Shown here: piece by piece, positions 33,930 through 42,469 of the stretch
Layout of the letters: every line of letters begins with the position of its first letter
Position numbering within the stretch: position 1 is the first letter of the stretch
Assembly (NCBI GenBank): GCA_038212095.1
Contig: JBBQUW010000005.1
Coordinates: 1 to 64,000, forward strand
Direction: 5' to 3'
Source of the DNA: JAICYJ01 sp038212095
GTDB lineage: Bacteria; Actinomycetota; Thermoleophilia; Gaiellales; JAICJC01
DNA: 64,000 bases
Notes under the pieces: generated by a model
Databases searched by the model: none
What the model saw: only the letters and a program-made list of their open reading frames with translations
What the model was told of the DNA's origin: nothing
Translations under genes and position numbers: made by a program

Positions 33930-34205
33930 CTAGCGAAAGCTCTCGAGCACGGTGATCGCGAGGTTATGGGCGATGAACAGCACGACGATCGCCAGCATCG
34001 GAGAGAGGTCGAGTCCGCCGAAGGGAGGTATCACGCGCCGGAACGCCCGCAGGTAGGGCTCGACCGTGTCGTGCAGGAAGCCGCGCAGGCGGCCGATCCA
34101 GACGTTGTAGGGAAGCTGCAGCCACGACATCAGGATGTAGATGAAGATCAGCGCCGTGTAGACGTAGTACAGCGAGCTGACGAAGTGTTCGAGGGTCGTG
34201 ATCAT
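33930..34205 (-). CDS. YggT family membrane protein
   Basis: The 91-residue protein has two hydrophobic segments (YYVYTALIFIYILMSWL and LAIVVLFIAHNLAITVL) around the YggT repeat region PYNVWIGRLRGFLHDTVEPYLRAFRRVIPPFGGLD. The family is linked genetically to SepF and division and may help membrane or osmotic homeostasis. It lies 7 bp downstream of proC and 41 bp upstream of divIVA in the same direction. Confidence 0.9.
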   Translation of the reverse strand: MITTLEHFVSSLYYVYTALIFIYILMSWLQLPYNVWIGRLRGFLHDTVEPYLRAFRRVIPPFGGLDLSPMLAIVVLFIAHNLAITVLESFR

Positions 34206-34212
34206 CGCCGGC

Positions 34213-35028
34213 TCACCCCAACTCCCCGGCCCGCCGCATCGCGGCCACGACGCTGTCGATGATCGCGCCGCGCACGCTCTGGCGCTCCATCTCGGCCAGG
34301 CCGGCGGCGGCGGTGCCGCCCGGCGACGTCACCATCCGGCGCAGCACGCTGCACGGAACGTCCTCCTCGTGTAGCAGCCCGGCCGTTCCCGAGATCGTGG
34401 ACAGGATCAGCTTGCGGGCGTCGGTGTAGCTGAGGCCACAGACGATGCCCGCGTCCTCGAACGCCTCCACGATCAGGCCCAGGAACGCGGGTCCCGAGCC
34501 CGAGAGCGCGGTCGCGGCATCGAACTGGCGCTCTTCCAAGGGCACCAGTTCGCCCAGCATCCGGAACGCCTCCAGCACGGTCTGCTCCGCCGTGGTATCG
34601 ATGAAGCGGCCCGCGGAGTAGGCCAGCGTGCCCATTCCGACCTGGACGCCCACATTGGGCATGAAGCGAAACACCGGCGCGTCGACGTCGAGGATCGTCT
34701 CCAGCGTGGCCGTCCTGACGCCGGCGGCGACCGACGCGATGGCCTTGGTGGGTGTGATCAACTCGCCCACCTCGCGCAGCACGCGCTCCACGTCGATCGG
34801 CTTGACGCACAGCACGACGACGTCGGCGTCGCGCACCAGATCGGCGTTGTCGGCGACGTGGCGGACGCCGTGGTCTCGTGCCAGCCGTTCGGCGCGGCCC
34901 GAGCCGCGGTCGGTCACCAGCAGCCGGCCCGCCATCCCCGGATCGGCGCGCACCCAGCCGCGCACCATGGCCGAGGCCATGTTGCCGGCGCCGAGCAGGC
35001 CGAGCGTGGGTTTGGCGGGTGCGCTCAT
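34213..35028 (-). CDS. proC: Pyrroline-5-carboxylate reductase
   Basis: ProC makes proline from pyrroline-5-carboxylate with NAD(P)H. The 271-residue protein has a Rossmann start (LGLLGAGNMASAMVRGWV), VVLCVKPIDVERVLREV, ALSGSGPAFLGLIVEAFEDAG and the C-terminal family signature VTSPGGTAAAGLAEME. ATG 35028 is preferred; TACGCT lies 9 nt upstream. It is divergent from the phosphotransferase pseudogene at 35092. The gene pair proC-yggT is common; sepF, usually next, is pushed away by the insert at 35.1-36.9 kb. Confidence 0.96.
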   Translation of the reverse strand: MSAPAKPTLGLLGAGNMASAMVRGWVRADPGMAGRLLVTDRGSGRAERLARDHGVRHVADNADLVRDADVVVLCVKPIDVERVLREVGELITPTKAIASVAAGVRTATLETILDVDAPVFRFMPNVGVQVGMGTLAYSAGRFIDTTAEQTVLEAFRMLGELVPLEERQFDAATALSGSGPAFLGLIVEAFEDAGIVCGLSYTDARKLILSTISGTAGLLHEEDVPCSVLRRMVTSPGGTAAAGLAEMERQSVRGAIIDSVVAAMRRAGELG

Positions 35029-35091
35029 GGAGCCAAGAGCGTACCGGAGCGGGACTCGCCGGGCGGTAACCGCTCTACAGTCACCGGCATC

Positions 35092-35987
35092 GTGGTGCAG
35101 ATCCCGCAGCAACTGGCCGAGAACGTGCCCCACTGGATGGGCGAGCGTGGCCGGGCCTGGCTAGCCGCGCTGCCAGAGCTGGTGGCCGAGGTCGCCGCGC
35201 GCTGGCGCGTCGAGGTTGGGCCGGTGTTCGAAGACGGCGGGGCGGTGTCGTGGGTGGCGCCGGCCACCCGGGAGGATGGAACCGCGGCAGTGGTGAAGTG
35301 TTTCTTCCCGACGTCGAGAACCGCCACGAGGCGGAGGCGCTGGTGCACTATGACGGCCGCGGCGCGGTGCGGTTACTCGACCACGCCGAGGGCGCCCTGC
35401 TGCTCGAGCGTGCGCTGCCGGGCACGTCGCTATGGGATGTGGCGGACGAGGAAGCGGCGGCCACCGTCGTCGCCGGCCTGTTGATCCAGATTTGGCGGCC
35501 GGCGCCCGAGACCTCTCCTCACAGGTCGCTTGCGGAGGTCGCGGCCGGTTGGGCGGATGAGATCCCGGCCACGTGGCTGGCGCTCGGACGCCCATTCGAG
35601 CGGTCGCTGGTCGATCGCGCCGTGGACGCGCTGACGACGCTCGGAGCAGATCAGGGAGAGCAGGTGCTCCTGCACCAGGATCTGCACGGCGGCAATGTGC
35701 TGCAGGCCGAGCGCGAGCCATGGCTGGTGATCGATCCCAAGCCGCTGATCGGCGAGCGCGCGTTCGACCTGGCCTCGCTGCTGCGCGACCGCCGCGAGAG
35801 CCTGGCCGCCGATCCCGACCCGGGGAGGCGGGTGCGACGGCGGCTCGACCTGCTGGCAGCCGAAACCGGTCTCGACCGCGAGCGGCTGCGCGGCTGGGGA
35901 ATCGCCCACGCGCTGGCGTGGGGCATGGATACCACAGAGGCGGAATCGATCATGGTGGCCTGCGCTCGCTGGCTGGCCGAGGCGTAG
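35092..35987 (+). pseudogene. Frameshifted APH(6)/streptomycin 6-kinase-like gene
   Basis: Two frames together encode one APH(6)-like kinase of about 298 residues. Frame 1 starts at GTG 35092 and runs through the ENVPHWMGERGRAWLAAL start to AAVVKC. From about 35298 the protein continues one frame over with VFLPDVENRHEAEALVHYDG, LLHQDLHGGNVL (catalytic loop) and LVIDPKPLIGERAFDLASLL (metal-binding region). One missing G after the AAG codon at 35296-35298 explains it. The rest is intact, with a TACAGT box upstream. A sequencing error is possible. Confidence 0.75.
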
Positions 35988-36085
35988 CGGCGGCTGCAAA
36001 CCGTCGCCTCAGGGCGTCGCTTCGGTCGGGCCGTGCGGAGCACTCTCCCTCCCTCGCTCCTTGTGATGCTCGGTTTTCGCTCGCC
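35988..36085 (-). repeat. 98-bp dispersed repeat, copy A (inverted)
   Basis: Read on the minus strand, these 98 bases match 36785-36882 on the plus strand at 84 of 98 positions without gaps (my hand alignment). It begins on the base after the kinase stop codon. Core: GGCGAGCGAAAA at one end, TTTGCAGCCGCCG at the outer end. No coding function is evident. Confidence 0.85.
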
Positions 36086-36164
36086 GACTCGACCCGTGGC
36101 GGATCGTCGAACCCTCGCCGGTGCCTGGCTCCAACGCCGGGCGCCAGCCAATGGCAGCGGGAAC

Positions 36165-36644
36165 CTAGTCCGACTCCAGCGAACGCCTCAACGACTCGAC
36201 GGTTCGGGCTCGCTCGCTTCTCGCCAACAGGGCCGCAACCGGCTTCATTAGCCGCATCACTCCGAAGAGCTCAGCCTCCGCGACGTGATGAAGGATCGTC
36301 GTGTCGCCGTCCGCCTCGAGCATGTAGCTCGGTCGCGCCTCCATCAGGTCAGAGCCGAACCAGCGGAGGGTCTCGCGGAAGCCGATCCGCGCCGGTGACT
36401 CGTACTCGGCCACTTCACCGCGGAAGGTGCCCATCCACGTGGAATCGACGTACGCCGTTCCCTGGCCGAGAGGGCCGTCAGAGGTTTGTCCGGACCGGCG
36501 GAACAACCCTGTGCGGCGCATCCATGTTCTGTACCCATCCAGGTCGGCCAAGAGCGCGAACACGTCGCCGACCGGTCGGTCGATCGTCGTGCGCATCTGG
36601 TACCGAACGGTGGTGCTGGCTCTCTTCGTCAACTGCGCGATCAT
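36165..36644 (-). CDS. SRPBCC (polyketide cyclase-like) family protein
   Basis: A 159-residue START/SRPBCC fold protein with a likely hydrophobic cavity. The pattern is TTIDRPVGDVFALLADLDGY (first strand and helix), GQGTAYVDSTWMGTFRGEV, YMLEADGDTTILHHVAEAEL and a long C-terminal helix (LMKPVAALLARSERARTVES). Substrate unknown. ATG 36644 has AGAGGAG as RBS. A double inverted operator covers its promoter and the whole gene lies between two inverted 98-bp repeats, within an insertion separating proC from sepF. Possible ligand-responsive gene of a TetR-type regulator located elsewhere. Confidence 0.8.
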   Translation of the reverse strand: MIAQLTKRASTTVRYQMRTTIDRPVGDVFALLADLDGYRTWMRRTGLFRRSGQTSDGPLGQGTAYVDSTWMGTFRGEVAEYESPARIGFRETLRWFGSDLMEARPSYMLEADGDTTILHHVAEAELFGVMRLMKPVAALLARSERARTVESLRRSLESD

Positions 36645-36662
36645 GGCGATCTCCTCTACTAG

Positions 36663-36709
36663 TTAGCACGATCGTTCGTGCGTAATCATACTACGACCGA
36701 TCGTGCTAA
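36663..36709. promoter_or_regulatory. SRPBCC promoter with two inverted operators (TetR-like)
   Basis: TTAGCACGATCG (36663-36674) and CGATCGTGCTAA (36698-36709) form a perfect 12-bp inverted repeat. Each arm also begins its own dyad of the GCACGA-N4-TCGTGC kind, perfect on the left and partial on the right. Between them lies TATGAT (minus strand, 36685-36690), a -10 box for the SRPBCC gene. The layout is typical of a promoter closed by a TetR-family dimer pair. No regulator gene is nearby. Confidence 0.6.
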
Positions 36710-36756
36710 GTCGCAAACGCCCCGCCACTCCGAGCCTGCCTCGCCGCGACAAAGCC

Positions 36757-36780
36757 AGGCGACGGTTTGCAGCCCGCCGC
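36757..36780 (+). repeat. Partial copy of the dispersed repeat
   Basis: AGGCGACGGTTTGCAGC followed by CCGCCGC repeats the outer end of the 98-bp element, head to tail with copy B immediately downstream. Confidence 0.6.
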
Positions 36781-36784
36781 GACC

Positions 36785-36882
36785 GGCGAGCGAAAAGCGA
36801 GCCTGGCAAGGAGCAAGGGAGGCACAGTGCTTCGCACGGGCCGACCGCAGCGACACCGCGAGGCGACGCTTTGCAGCCGCCG
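36785..36882 (+). repeat. 98-bp dispersed repeat, copy B
   Basis: Gapless 84/98 match to the reverse complement of 35988-36085. It ends 4 bp before the sepF stop codon (36887-36889), so both copies abut the 3' end of a neighbouring gene, with TTTGCAGCCGCCG outward. Confidence 0.85.
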
Positions 36883-36886
36883 CGAC

Positions 36887-37435
36887 CTAGTACTGGTTGA
36901 AGAAGCCCCGCTCCATCAACGACGCCTTATCCTCCGCCGAAACCTTGACGTGAGCCGGCGTCAGCAGGAAGACGCGGTCGGCGACGCGCTGCATGCTGCC
37001 GTCAAGCGCGTAGGTGAGCCCACTCGAGAAGTCGATCAACCGCTTTGCGAGGTCGGAGTCCGCCGTTTGCAGGTTGATGATCACCGGCACGTCCGCCTTC
37101 AGCTTGTCGGCCACCTTCTGGGCGTCGTTGAACGACTTGGGCACGATCAACTCCACCTGTGAGGCGTGGCGCTGGCCGCCGTTCTGGATCGGCGTCGGCC
37201 GCTCGCGGCCGCGGCCGCGGCCCGACCGCGGTGGCTCGTCCGAGAAGATCTCGTCGAACTCGACACCCGCCCGCCGGCGGGGGTTGAGGCGACGGACGTT
37301 GGGCCGTTCGTTGTAGCGGCTCTCGAGATCCTCGTGAGCCGCAGACCCGTCGTCGTCGAAATACTCGTCGTCCCAGTCCTCCTCCTTGATGCCGAAGTAG
37401 ACCTGGGTTCGATGCCACATATCGCGGACGCTCAT
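36887..37435 (-). CDS. sepF: Cell division protein SepF
   Basis: SepF anchors FtsZ filaments to the membrane in Gram-positive bacteria. The 182-residue protein has an N-terminal amphipathic helix (VRDMWHRTQVYFGI), an acidic and Arg-rich linker (residues 20-90) and the SepF core: IVPKSFNDAQKVADKL, PVIINLQTADSDLAKRLIDF, SGLTYALDGSMQRVADRVFLLTP. In relatives the order is pgeF-yggS-sepF-yggT-divIVA; here proC and a small insertion intervene after sepF. Confidence 0.95.
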   Translation of the reverse strand: MSVRDMWHRTQVYFGIKEEDWDDEYFDDDGSAAHEDLESRYNERPNVRRLNPRRRAGVEFDEIFSDEPPRSGRGRGRERPTPIQNGGQRHASQVELIVPKSFNDAQKVADKLKADVPVIINLQTADSDLAKRLIDFSSGLTYALDGSMQRVADRVFLLTPAHVKVSAEDKASLMERGFFNQY

Positions 37436-37447
37436 ACTCGCACCACT

Positions 37448-38101
37448 CTACCGCCCATACAGGACGCTCCCCACCCGTACGATCGTGGCGCCCTCCTGGG
37501 CAGCCACCTGGTAGTCCTGGCTGGTGCCCATCGAGAGCTGTTCGAACCGGTGCCGTCCGCGCCAGGCCGGCTCCAGCCGATCGCGCAGATCACGCAGCTC
37601 GGCAAACCAGGGACGCGCCGCCGCCGGATCGTCGGTCAGCGGCGGCATTGTCATCAGCCCGTCGAAGCGCAGACGCTCGAGCTCAGCGACCTGCTCCAGG
37701 AAGGCATCCACCTCGGCGGTGGCGACGCCCGCCTTGGAGGCTTCGCCGGCCAGGTTGACCTGCAGCAGGCAGGACGCGGTCGTGGCCGCCCGCTCGTGGA
37801 TCTGGCGGCAGGCCGATAGCGAGTCGACGGCATGGATCAGCCGAACCCGCCCCACGATGTCGCGCACCTTGCGGCTCTGCAGGTGGCCGATGAAGTCCCA
37901 GGTGAACAGATCGCCATGCAGCGCCTGCTTCTCGACCATCGCATCGCTGCGGTTCTCACCCACCAGCGTGATGCCGGCCTCGCGCAGCGCGGGTAGCTCA
38001 TCGGCGGTGACGTACTTGGTGGCGGCCAGGATCTCGACCGACTCTCCCACCCGCTCGCGGACGAGGGCGAGGTTGGCGGCCACCCGCTGCGGATCAAGCA
38101 C
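37448..38101 (-). CDS. yggS: PLP homeostasis protein, YggS/YlmE family
   Basis: A PLP-binding single-domain protein that controls pyridoxal phosphate levels. The PLP lysine is Lys29 in ILAATKYV. Other marks are LVGENRSDAMVEK, DFIGHLQSRKVRDIV, LLQVNLAGEASKAGV, FDGLMTMPPLTDD and LSMGTSQDY. The GTG start at 38101 overlaps the end of pgeF by 8 bp. GENRSD and the missing-helix length (217 residues) are normal for the short actinobacterial type. Confidence 0.94.
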   Translation of the reverse strand: MLDPQRVAANLALVRERVGESVEILAATKYVTADELPALREAGITLVGENRSDAMVEKQALHGDLFTWDFIGHLQSRKVRDIVGRVRLIHAVDSLSACRQIHERAATTASCLLQVNLAGEASKAGVATAEVDAFLEQVAELERLRFDGLMTMPPLTDDPAAARPWFAELRDLRDRLEPAWRGRHRFEQLSMGTSQDYQVAAQEGATIVRVGSVLYGR

Positions 38102-38861
38102 GGACGCCCACCACGCCCTGGCGCCCGGTGATGCCGCGGTCGCGGCGGTGGGAGAAGTAGCGATCCGGATTGCAGATGGTGCACTCCCCCGCCACGTCCA
38201 CCCGTTCGGCGCCGGCGGCGTGCAGCGCGCGCTCGGCGCACAGCCACAGATCGGCCCGTCCCTCGTGCACCACGTCGGCGCCGTAGCTCGCCGTCAGCGG
38301 CGCCGCCACGTCGTCACCCACCTCATAGCAGCACGGGCCGGCGCCAGGCCCGACCGCTGCGGTCACCCGGCCGCCGACCGCGGCAACGCCGCCCTCGACG
38401 ATGCCGGCAGCGAGTCCGCGCCAGCCGGCGTGCAGCAGCGCGAGCCGGCTGCCATCGGCGGCCGCGATCGCGACCGGCAGGCAGTCGGCGGTGAGCAGCG
38501 CCAGCGTCCGGTCGGGCAGGCTGGTCACCAGCCCGTCCGACTTGGGGAACGCCTCCGCTCCCGGCTCCAGGAAGCGTCCCGAGGCCGGCTGCTCGACCAC
38601 CTCGCGCAGATCGCTGCCGTGTACCTGCCAGGCCATGGTGGCCGTCTCGCCGTCGCCGCCTATCGCGGCCACCGCGCGACGCCGGTTCTCGGCCACTCGC
38701 CACGCACGGTCAGCGGTCAACGCGCCCAGGTTGAGCGACGCGAACGCCTCCTGCGAGACGCCGCCGCGGCGACCGGTGAAGCCCACGGCCACTCCCTTCG
38801 GCGCCGCCGTCCAGCGCATCAGCGGCGCCTCGCCGCGGTCATCCCAGGAAAGGCCGCTCAC
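38094..38861 (-). CDS. pgeF: Purine nucleoside phosphorylase/laccase-domain protein (YfiH, PgeF)
   Basis: A multicopper-oxidase-named (DUF152) enzyme now known to act on purine nucleosides and, in some bacteria, to edit peptidoglycan precursors. Zinc-site residues are in MAWQVHGSD (His), LLTADCLPVAI (Cys) and LLHAGWRGLAAGI (His). The C-terminal CNPDRYFSHRRDRGITGRQ is the family signature. The 255-residue length is normal. Its ATG and its stop overlap neighbouring genes by 4 and 8 bp. Confidence 0.94.
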   Translation of the reverse strand: MSGLSWDDRGEAPLMRWTAAPKGVAVGFTGRRGGVSQEAFASLNLGALTADRAWRVAENRRRAVAAIGGDGETATMAWQVHGSDLREVVEQPASGRFLEPGAEAFPKSDGLVTSLPDRTLALLTADCLPVAIAAADGSRLALLHAGWRGLAAGIVEGGVAAVGGRVTAAVGPGAGPCCYEVGDDVAAPLTASYGADVVHEGRADLWLCAERALHAAGAERVDVAGECTICNPDRYFSHRRDRGITGRQGVVGVRA

Positions 38862-39826
38862 AGCACCACCTCGACGCCCGGCACCGGGTGGCGGCTGGAG
38901 TACTCATACGCGCACGTGCCGGCTGACAGCCGAGCGGCGCGCCACCAGCCGCGCGGGCCGCGCCGCTGCACCTCGACCTCGATCACGGCGTGATCGGCGG
39001 TGTAGGAGTACACGCGGCCGCCATCTGGATCGCGGTAGGCCACGCCCACCAGATCGGCCAGCGCGCAGTGCACCTGGCCGTCGATGCGCAGGAAGGGGCC
39101 CCGAATCGAGAAGCGGTAGGTGTTGGGGCTGATGCGGGCCCGCGCCGATAGCCCCCGCAGCGCTCCGTGCAGCTCGTAGCGTTCGCCGGCGGCGACCACG
39201 GCGCCGGTTGACAGCACCGGCGCGACGCGACCAAACGTGGCGTAACGGCGGCTGACCACCTCGACGAAGTCCTCCGGCGTGGCGAACGCATTGCAGTGCA
39301 CGCGGGCCGAGGACTCGGTGTGGCGCGTGCCCCAGGCGTGCAGCTGGTGCCCCGGCCACGAGCGCACGTCCAGCTCGCGGTTGCCGATCGCGAGCATACC
39401 GTTAACCCGCAGCGTGGGCTGGCTCACCACCGTCTCAGCCCTTCGCAGGCGGCCGCCGCCGCCATAGCCAAAGGGCTCGCCTGATGGCGTCCAGAGCAGG
39501 TCCCAGCGCGCCTCATCGACCTTGCCCTTGGCACTGGCCACGTCCAGCGCGTTTGGTCCGAGCGCCAGCGGGAAGCCCCCCGCGCCGGTCTGGAACTGGT
39601 CGAGCGCGAAGTTCTGACGGCGGGCGTAGGTGCGGCCCTCGGGGTCGCGGCCGACGAACCACAGCTCGGCGGTCGAGTCGCCGGGAGCCGCCTCGGACGG
39701 CACGTGGAAGCTGTGGCGGATCCAGGCCGATGCGGCGCTATGCGGGTCGACCAGCCTGAGGTGCCATGCTTCGTAGTGCCCGGGCTGGCCGTGCCAGCGG
39801 CTCGCGTTGGCAGTGGCGAGCCTCAC
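38858..39826 (-). CDS. Lipocalin-like (AttH/CrtC-type) protein, putative
   Basis: The 322-residue protein has no signal peptide and is dominated by beta strands with many Trp and Tyr. Segments such as GQPGHYEAWHLRLVDP, KGKVDEARWDLLW and HQLHAWGTRHTESSARVHCN resemble the AttH/CrtC lipocalin fold, in which W-containing strands line a barrel. The exact activity is unknown; a lipid or terpenoid ligand is a guess. It is coupled by ATGA overlaps to pgeF and to the DHH-CBS-nucleotidyltransferase gene, so it belongs to that operon. Confidence 0.5.
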   Translation of the reverse strand: MRLATANASRWHGQPGHYEAWHLRLVDPHSAASAWIRHSFHVPSEAAPGDSTAELWFVGRDPEGRTYARRQNFALDQFQTGAGGFPLALGPNALDVASAKGKVDEARWDLLWTPSGEPFGYGGGGRLRRAETVVSQPTLRVNGMLAIGNRELDVRSWPGHQLHAWGTRHTESSARVHCNAFATPEDFVEVVSRRYATFGRVAPVLSTGAVVAAGERYELHGALRGLSARARISPNTYRFSIRGPFLRIDGQVHCALADLVGVAYRDPDGGRVYSYTADHAVIEVEVQRRGPRGWWRAARLSAGTCAYEYSSRHPVPGVEVVL

Positions 39827-42420
39827 CGCGGCACCTCGCCGGCCAGCTCGCGCGCCGCCGCCAGCTGCTGCTCGCGGTCGGCCAGCTCGCCGTTGCGGCG
39901 CCGCCGTAACAGCTCCGCCAGCAGCTCGCCGACGCGAGGCGACTCGGGGATGCCGAGCTGCTCGCGGAGGGTCGCGCCGTCGATGTCAAGGCCCAGGCCA
40001 CGCAGACTGTCGAGGTACAGCTCGGCAGCCGCGGCGGACGCGCCTTCGCCGGCGGCAGCCATCAGCGCCACCTCCTCGGGCTGGACGGCCAGCAGCTCGG
40101 CCACCTGCGCCGGCTCGCCGGCCGCGGCCAGCGGCTCGCGCAGCCGCGGCGCCACCACCGCAGCCGCCGCAATCGCCCGCGAATCGCGCCGCCGCACGCG
40201 CAGACGCTCGAGCCACTGCTCGAGCTCATCGGCAGGCATCGACGCTGCGATCGCCGCCAGCCGCAGCCGCCAGGCCGGCAGGTCGGGGGCGTGGCGGGCG
40301 CGCAGCTGATCCAGCCTGGACACCAGCTCGACGGTCGCCGGCCCACAGTCCAGCGCCGGATGCACCGCCCGCGCCAGTCCCAGGGACTCCAGCCGGCCCA
40401 GCGCGCCACTGACCTCGGCCTCGCTCAGGATCGCCACCAGCTCGTCCCGGACACGCGCCCCGGACAGGTCGCCGACCAGCCCCATGCCGACGCAGCCTCG
40501 CGCCAGCTCACGTGTATGTGCATCCATCGCGAAGCCGTACCGGTTCTCGTAGCGGATGGCGCGGAAGATGCGGGTGGGATCCTCGATCAGCGAGAGCGTG
40601 TGCAGCACCCGCACGATCCGGCGATCGAGGTCTCCGGCACCGCCGTAGGGGTCGAGCAGCATGCCGAAGTCGGCGGGCAGCAGCGAGACGGCCATCGCGT
40701 TGATCGTGAAGTCCCGACGATGCAGGTCCTGCCGGATCGAGGAGTGCTCGACTGTCGGCAGCGCGGCCGGATACTCGTAGTGCTCGGTGCGCGCGCTTGC
40801 CACGTCGATCCGCAGATCATCTGCGATCACGACCGCCGTGTGGAACTTCTCGTGCGCGTGGGTGCGGCCGCCCAGCTGCGCGGCGAGGCGCTCGGCGAAC
40901 GCCACGCCGTCACCCTCGACGGCAAGATCGACGTCGAAGCCAGGCTCGCCCAGCAGCAGGTCGCGTACGGCGCCACCCACCAGGTACAGGCCGGTGGCAT
41001 CGCCGGCCGCGGCCGCCGCCGCCGGCCACAGCCGCTCCAGGCTCGGCAGCGCGCGCAGCGCCTCGCCGATGTCCCGGCTCTCGGCCGGGAGCGGTCCCAC
41101 CGGTGCCGCACGCAGCGCCCGGAGCAGGTCGCCTCGGGTGACGATGCCAAGCACGTCGGCCACGGGCAGCGGGCTCGTCCCGCCGGTTCTCGTCACCGGC
41201 ACGCGGCCGTGTCCTCGAAGCAGCGAACGCTGCACCTCGGCCAGCGGCGCGTCAACCCGGACGGCGTCCACCTCGACGCTCATCACCGCCCGGGCCGGTG
41301 CATGGGCCAACCCATGTGCGATCGCCCGTCCCAGGTCCTCGCGCTCGACCACCCCCACCATCTCGCCACCCGACTCCAGCGGCACGCCCGACGTGCGCCG
41401 GCGGCGGCACTCTGCCAGCGCGGTGTCGATCGACTCGTCGGCGTCCACGAACCATGGCGGCGAGGACATGATGTCGGCCGCTCGCGGCGCCTCCGTCACG
41501 CCCGTGGCGATCGCCTCGGTCAGGCGCGCCTGCACCTGCTCCAGGCGCTGATCCCGAACGATCGCGGAGGCGGCCTGGGGGTGTCCGCCTCCGCCCAGCT
41601 GCGCCATCACCGCCGCAACGTCGAATGCAGGCGTCCGGCTGCGGGCGACCGCGAACACGCGGCCGTCCATCTCGACCAGGATCGCCAGCGCACGGCAGTC
41701 GGTGAGGTCGGTGATCTTGGTCGCGAGGGCGGATATCCCATCGACGTAGCTCGGCCAGCGCACCGCCGACGTCATCACCGGGGTGCCGGCGGCGTCGACC
41801 TGCTGGGCGGCGTCCAGCAGCGCGTCGAGCAGGGCGCGATGATCCTCTCCCAACGGCAGGTGCAGGAAGCTGCCGATCAGACGCTGGTCAGCGCCGTGCC
41901 GGGCACAGAACGCCAGCGCCTCGACGTCCCGTAGCCCGGTGGACGGATAGGTGAGCGAGCCGGTGTCCTCGTGGATGCCGAGCGCCAGAGCGGTTGCCTC
42001 GGCCGCGCTTGGCTCAATGCCGCGCTCGGCCAGGATGCCGACCATCGTCGTCGACAGCGCGCCGTCCTGCGAGCTGATCAGCTGACCGGGCGAGACCCAC
42101 GCTGGCGCCGACGCATTGTGGTGATCGAACAGAACCGTCTCGACGCCATCCCGCCCCACCACATCGCCAAGCTCACCCAGCCGACGCTCGTCGGCGGCCT
42201 CCACCACGATCACCCGCCGCACGCCCGACAGGTCACAGTCGGCCGCGTCCTGCAGGTCGAGCTCGGCGCTGTGCAGAGCGACGAACTCCCGCACGTTGCG
42301 ATTCAGGCCGCCGTGCAGCAGCACCGCCGCCTGTGGGTACAGCCGGCGTGCCGCTAGCATCGCGCCGAGGGCGTCGAAGTCCGTGTTCTGATGAGAGACG
42401 ATCACCTCTGACGGCCGCAT
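39823..42420 (-). CDS. DHH - CBS - tRNA nucleotidyltransferase fusion protein
   Basis: An 865-residue multidomain enzyme. Residues 1-290: DHH/DHHA1 phosphoesterase (NTDFDALGA, LFDHHN at about 98-102, GGGGHPQAASA near 280). About 310-430: two CBS domains (DIMSSPPWFVDADESIDTAL, VMSVEVDAVRVDAPLAEV) that could bind adenylates. About 470-860: class II nucleotidyltransferase/CCA-adding domain (YLVGGAVRDLLLGEPGFDVD, RRDFTINAMAVSL, EDPTRIFRAIRYENR). This architecture is known in several phyla as an A-adding or CCA-related enzyme, with the DHH part probably acting on RNA or oligonucleotides. Whether it adds A, CC or CCA here is not decidable from motifs I can see. Confidence 0.92.
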   Translation of the reverse strand: MRPSEVIVSHQNTDFDALGAMLAARRLYPQAAVLLHGGLNRNVREFVALHSAELDLQDAADCDLSGVRRVIVVEAADERRLGELGDVVGRDGVETVLFDHHNASAPAWVSPGQLISSQDGALSTTMVGILAERGIEPSAAEATALALGIHEDTGSLTYPSTGLRDVEALAFCARHGADQRLIGSFLHLPLGEDHRALLDALLDAAQQVDAAGTPVMTSAVRWPSYVDGISALATKITDLTDCRALAILVEMDGRVFAVARSRTPAFDVAAVMAQLGGGGHPQAASAIVRDQRLEQVQARLTEAIATGVTEAPRAADIMSSPPWFVDADESIDTALAECRRRRTSGVPLESGGEMVGVVEREDLGRAIAHGLAHAPARAVMSVEVDAVRVDAPLAEVQRSLLRGHGRVPVTRTGGTSPLPVADVLGIVTRGDLLRALRAAPVGPLPAESRDIGEALRALPSLERLWPAAAAAAGDATGLYLVGGAVRDLLLGEPGFDVDLAVEGDGVAFAERLAAQLGGRTHAHEKFHTAVVIADDLRIDVASARTEHYEYPAALPTVEHSSIRQDLHRRDFTINAMAVSLLPADFGMLLDPYGGAGDLDRRIVRVLHTLSLIEDPTRIFRAIRYENRYGFAMDAHTRELARGCVGMGLVGDLSGARVRDELVAILSEAEVSGALGRLESLGLARAVHPALDCGPATVELVSRLDQLRARHAPDLPAWRLRLAAIAASMPADELEQWLERLRVRRRDSRAIAAAAVVAPRLREPLAAAGEPAQVAELLAVQPEEVALMAAAGEGASAAAAELYLDSLRGLGLDIDGATLREQLGIPESPRVGELLAELLRRRRNGELADREQQLAAARELAGEVPR

Positions 42421-42469
42421 GGCTGCAAGCGTATTCGATCGGGCGGCAGACGCCGCCTGGGCACCCGGG

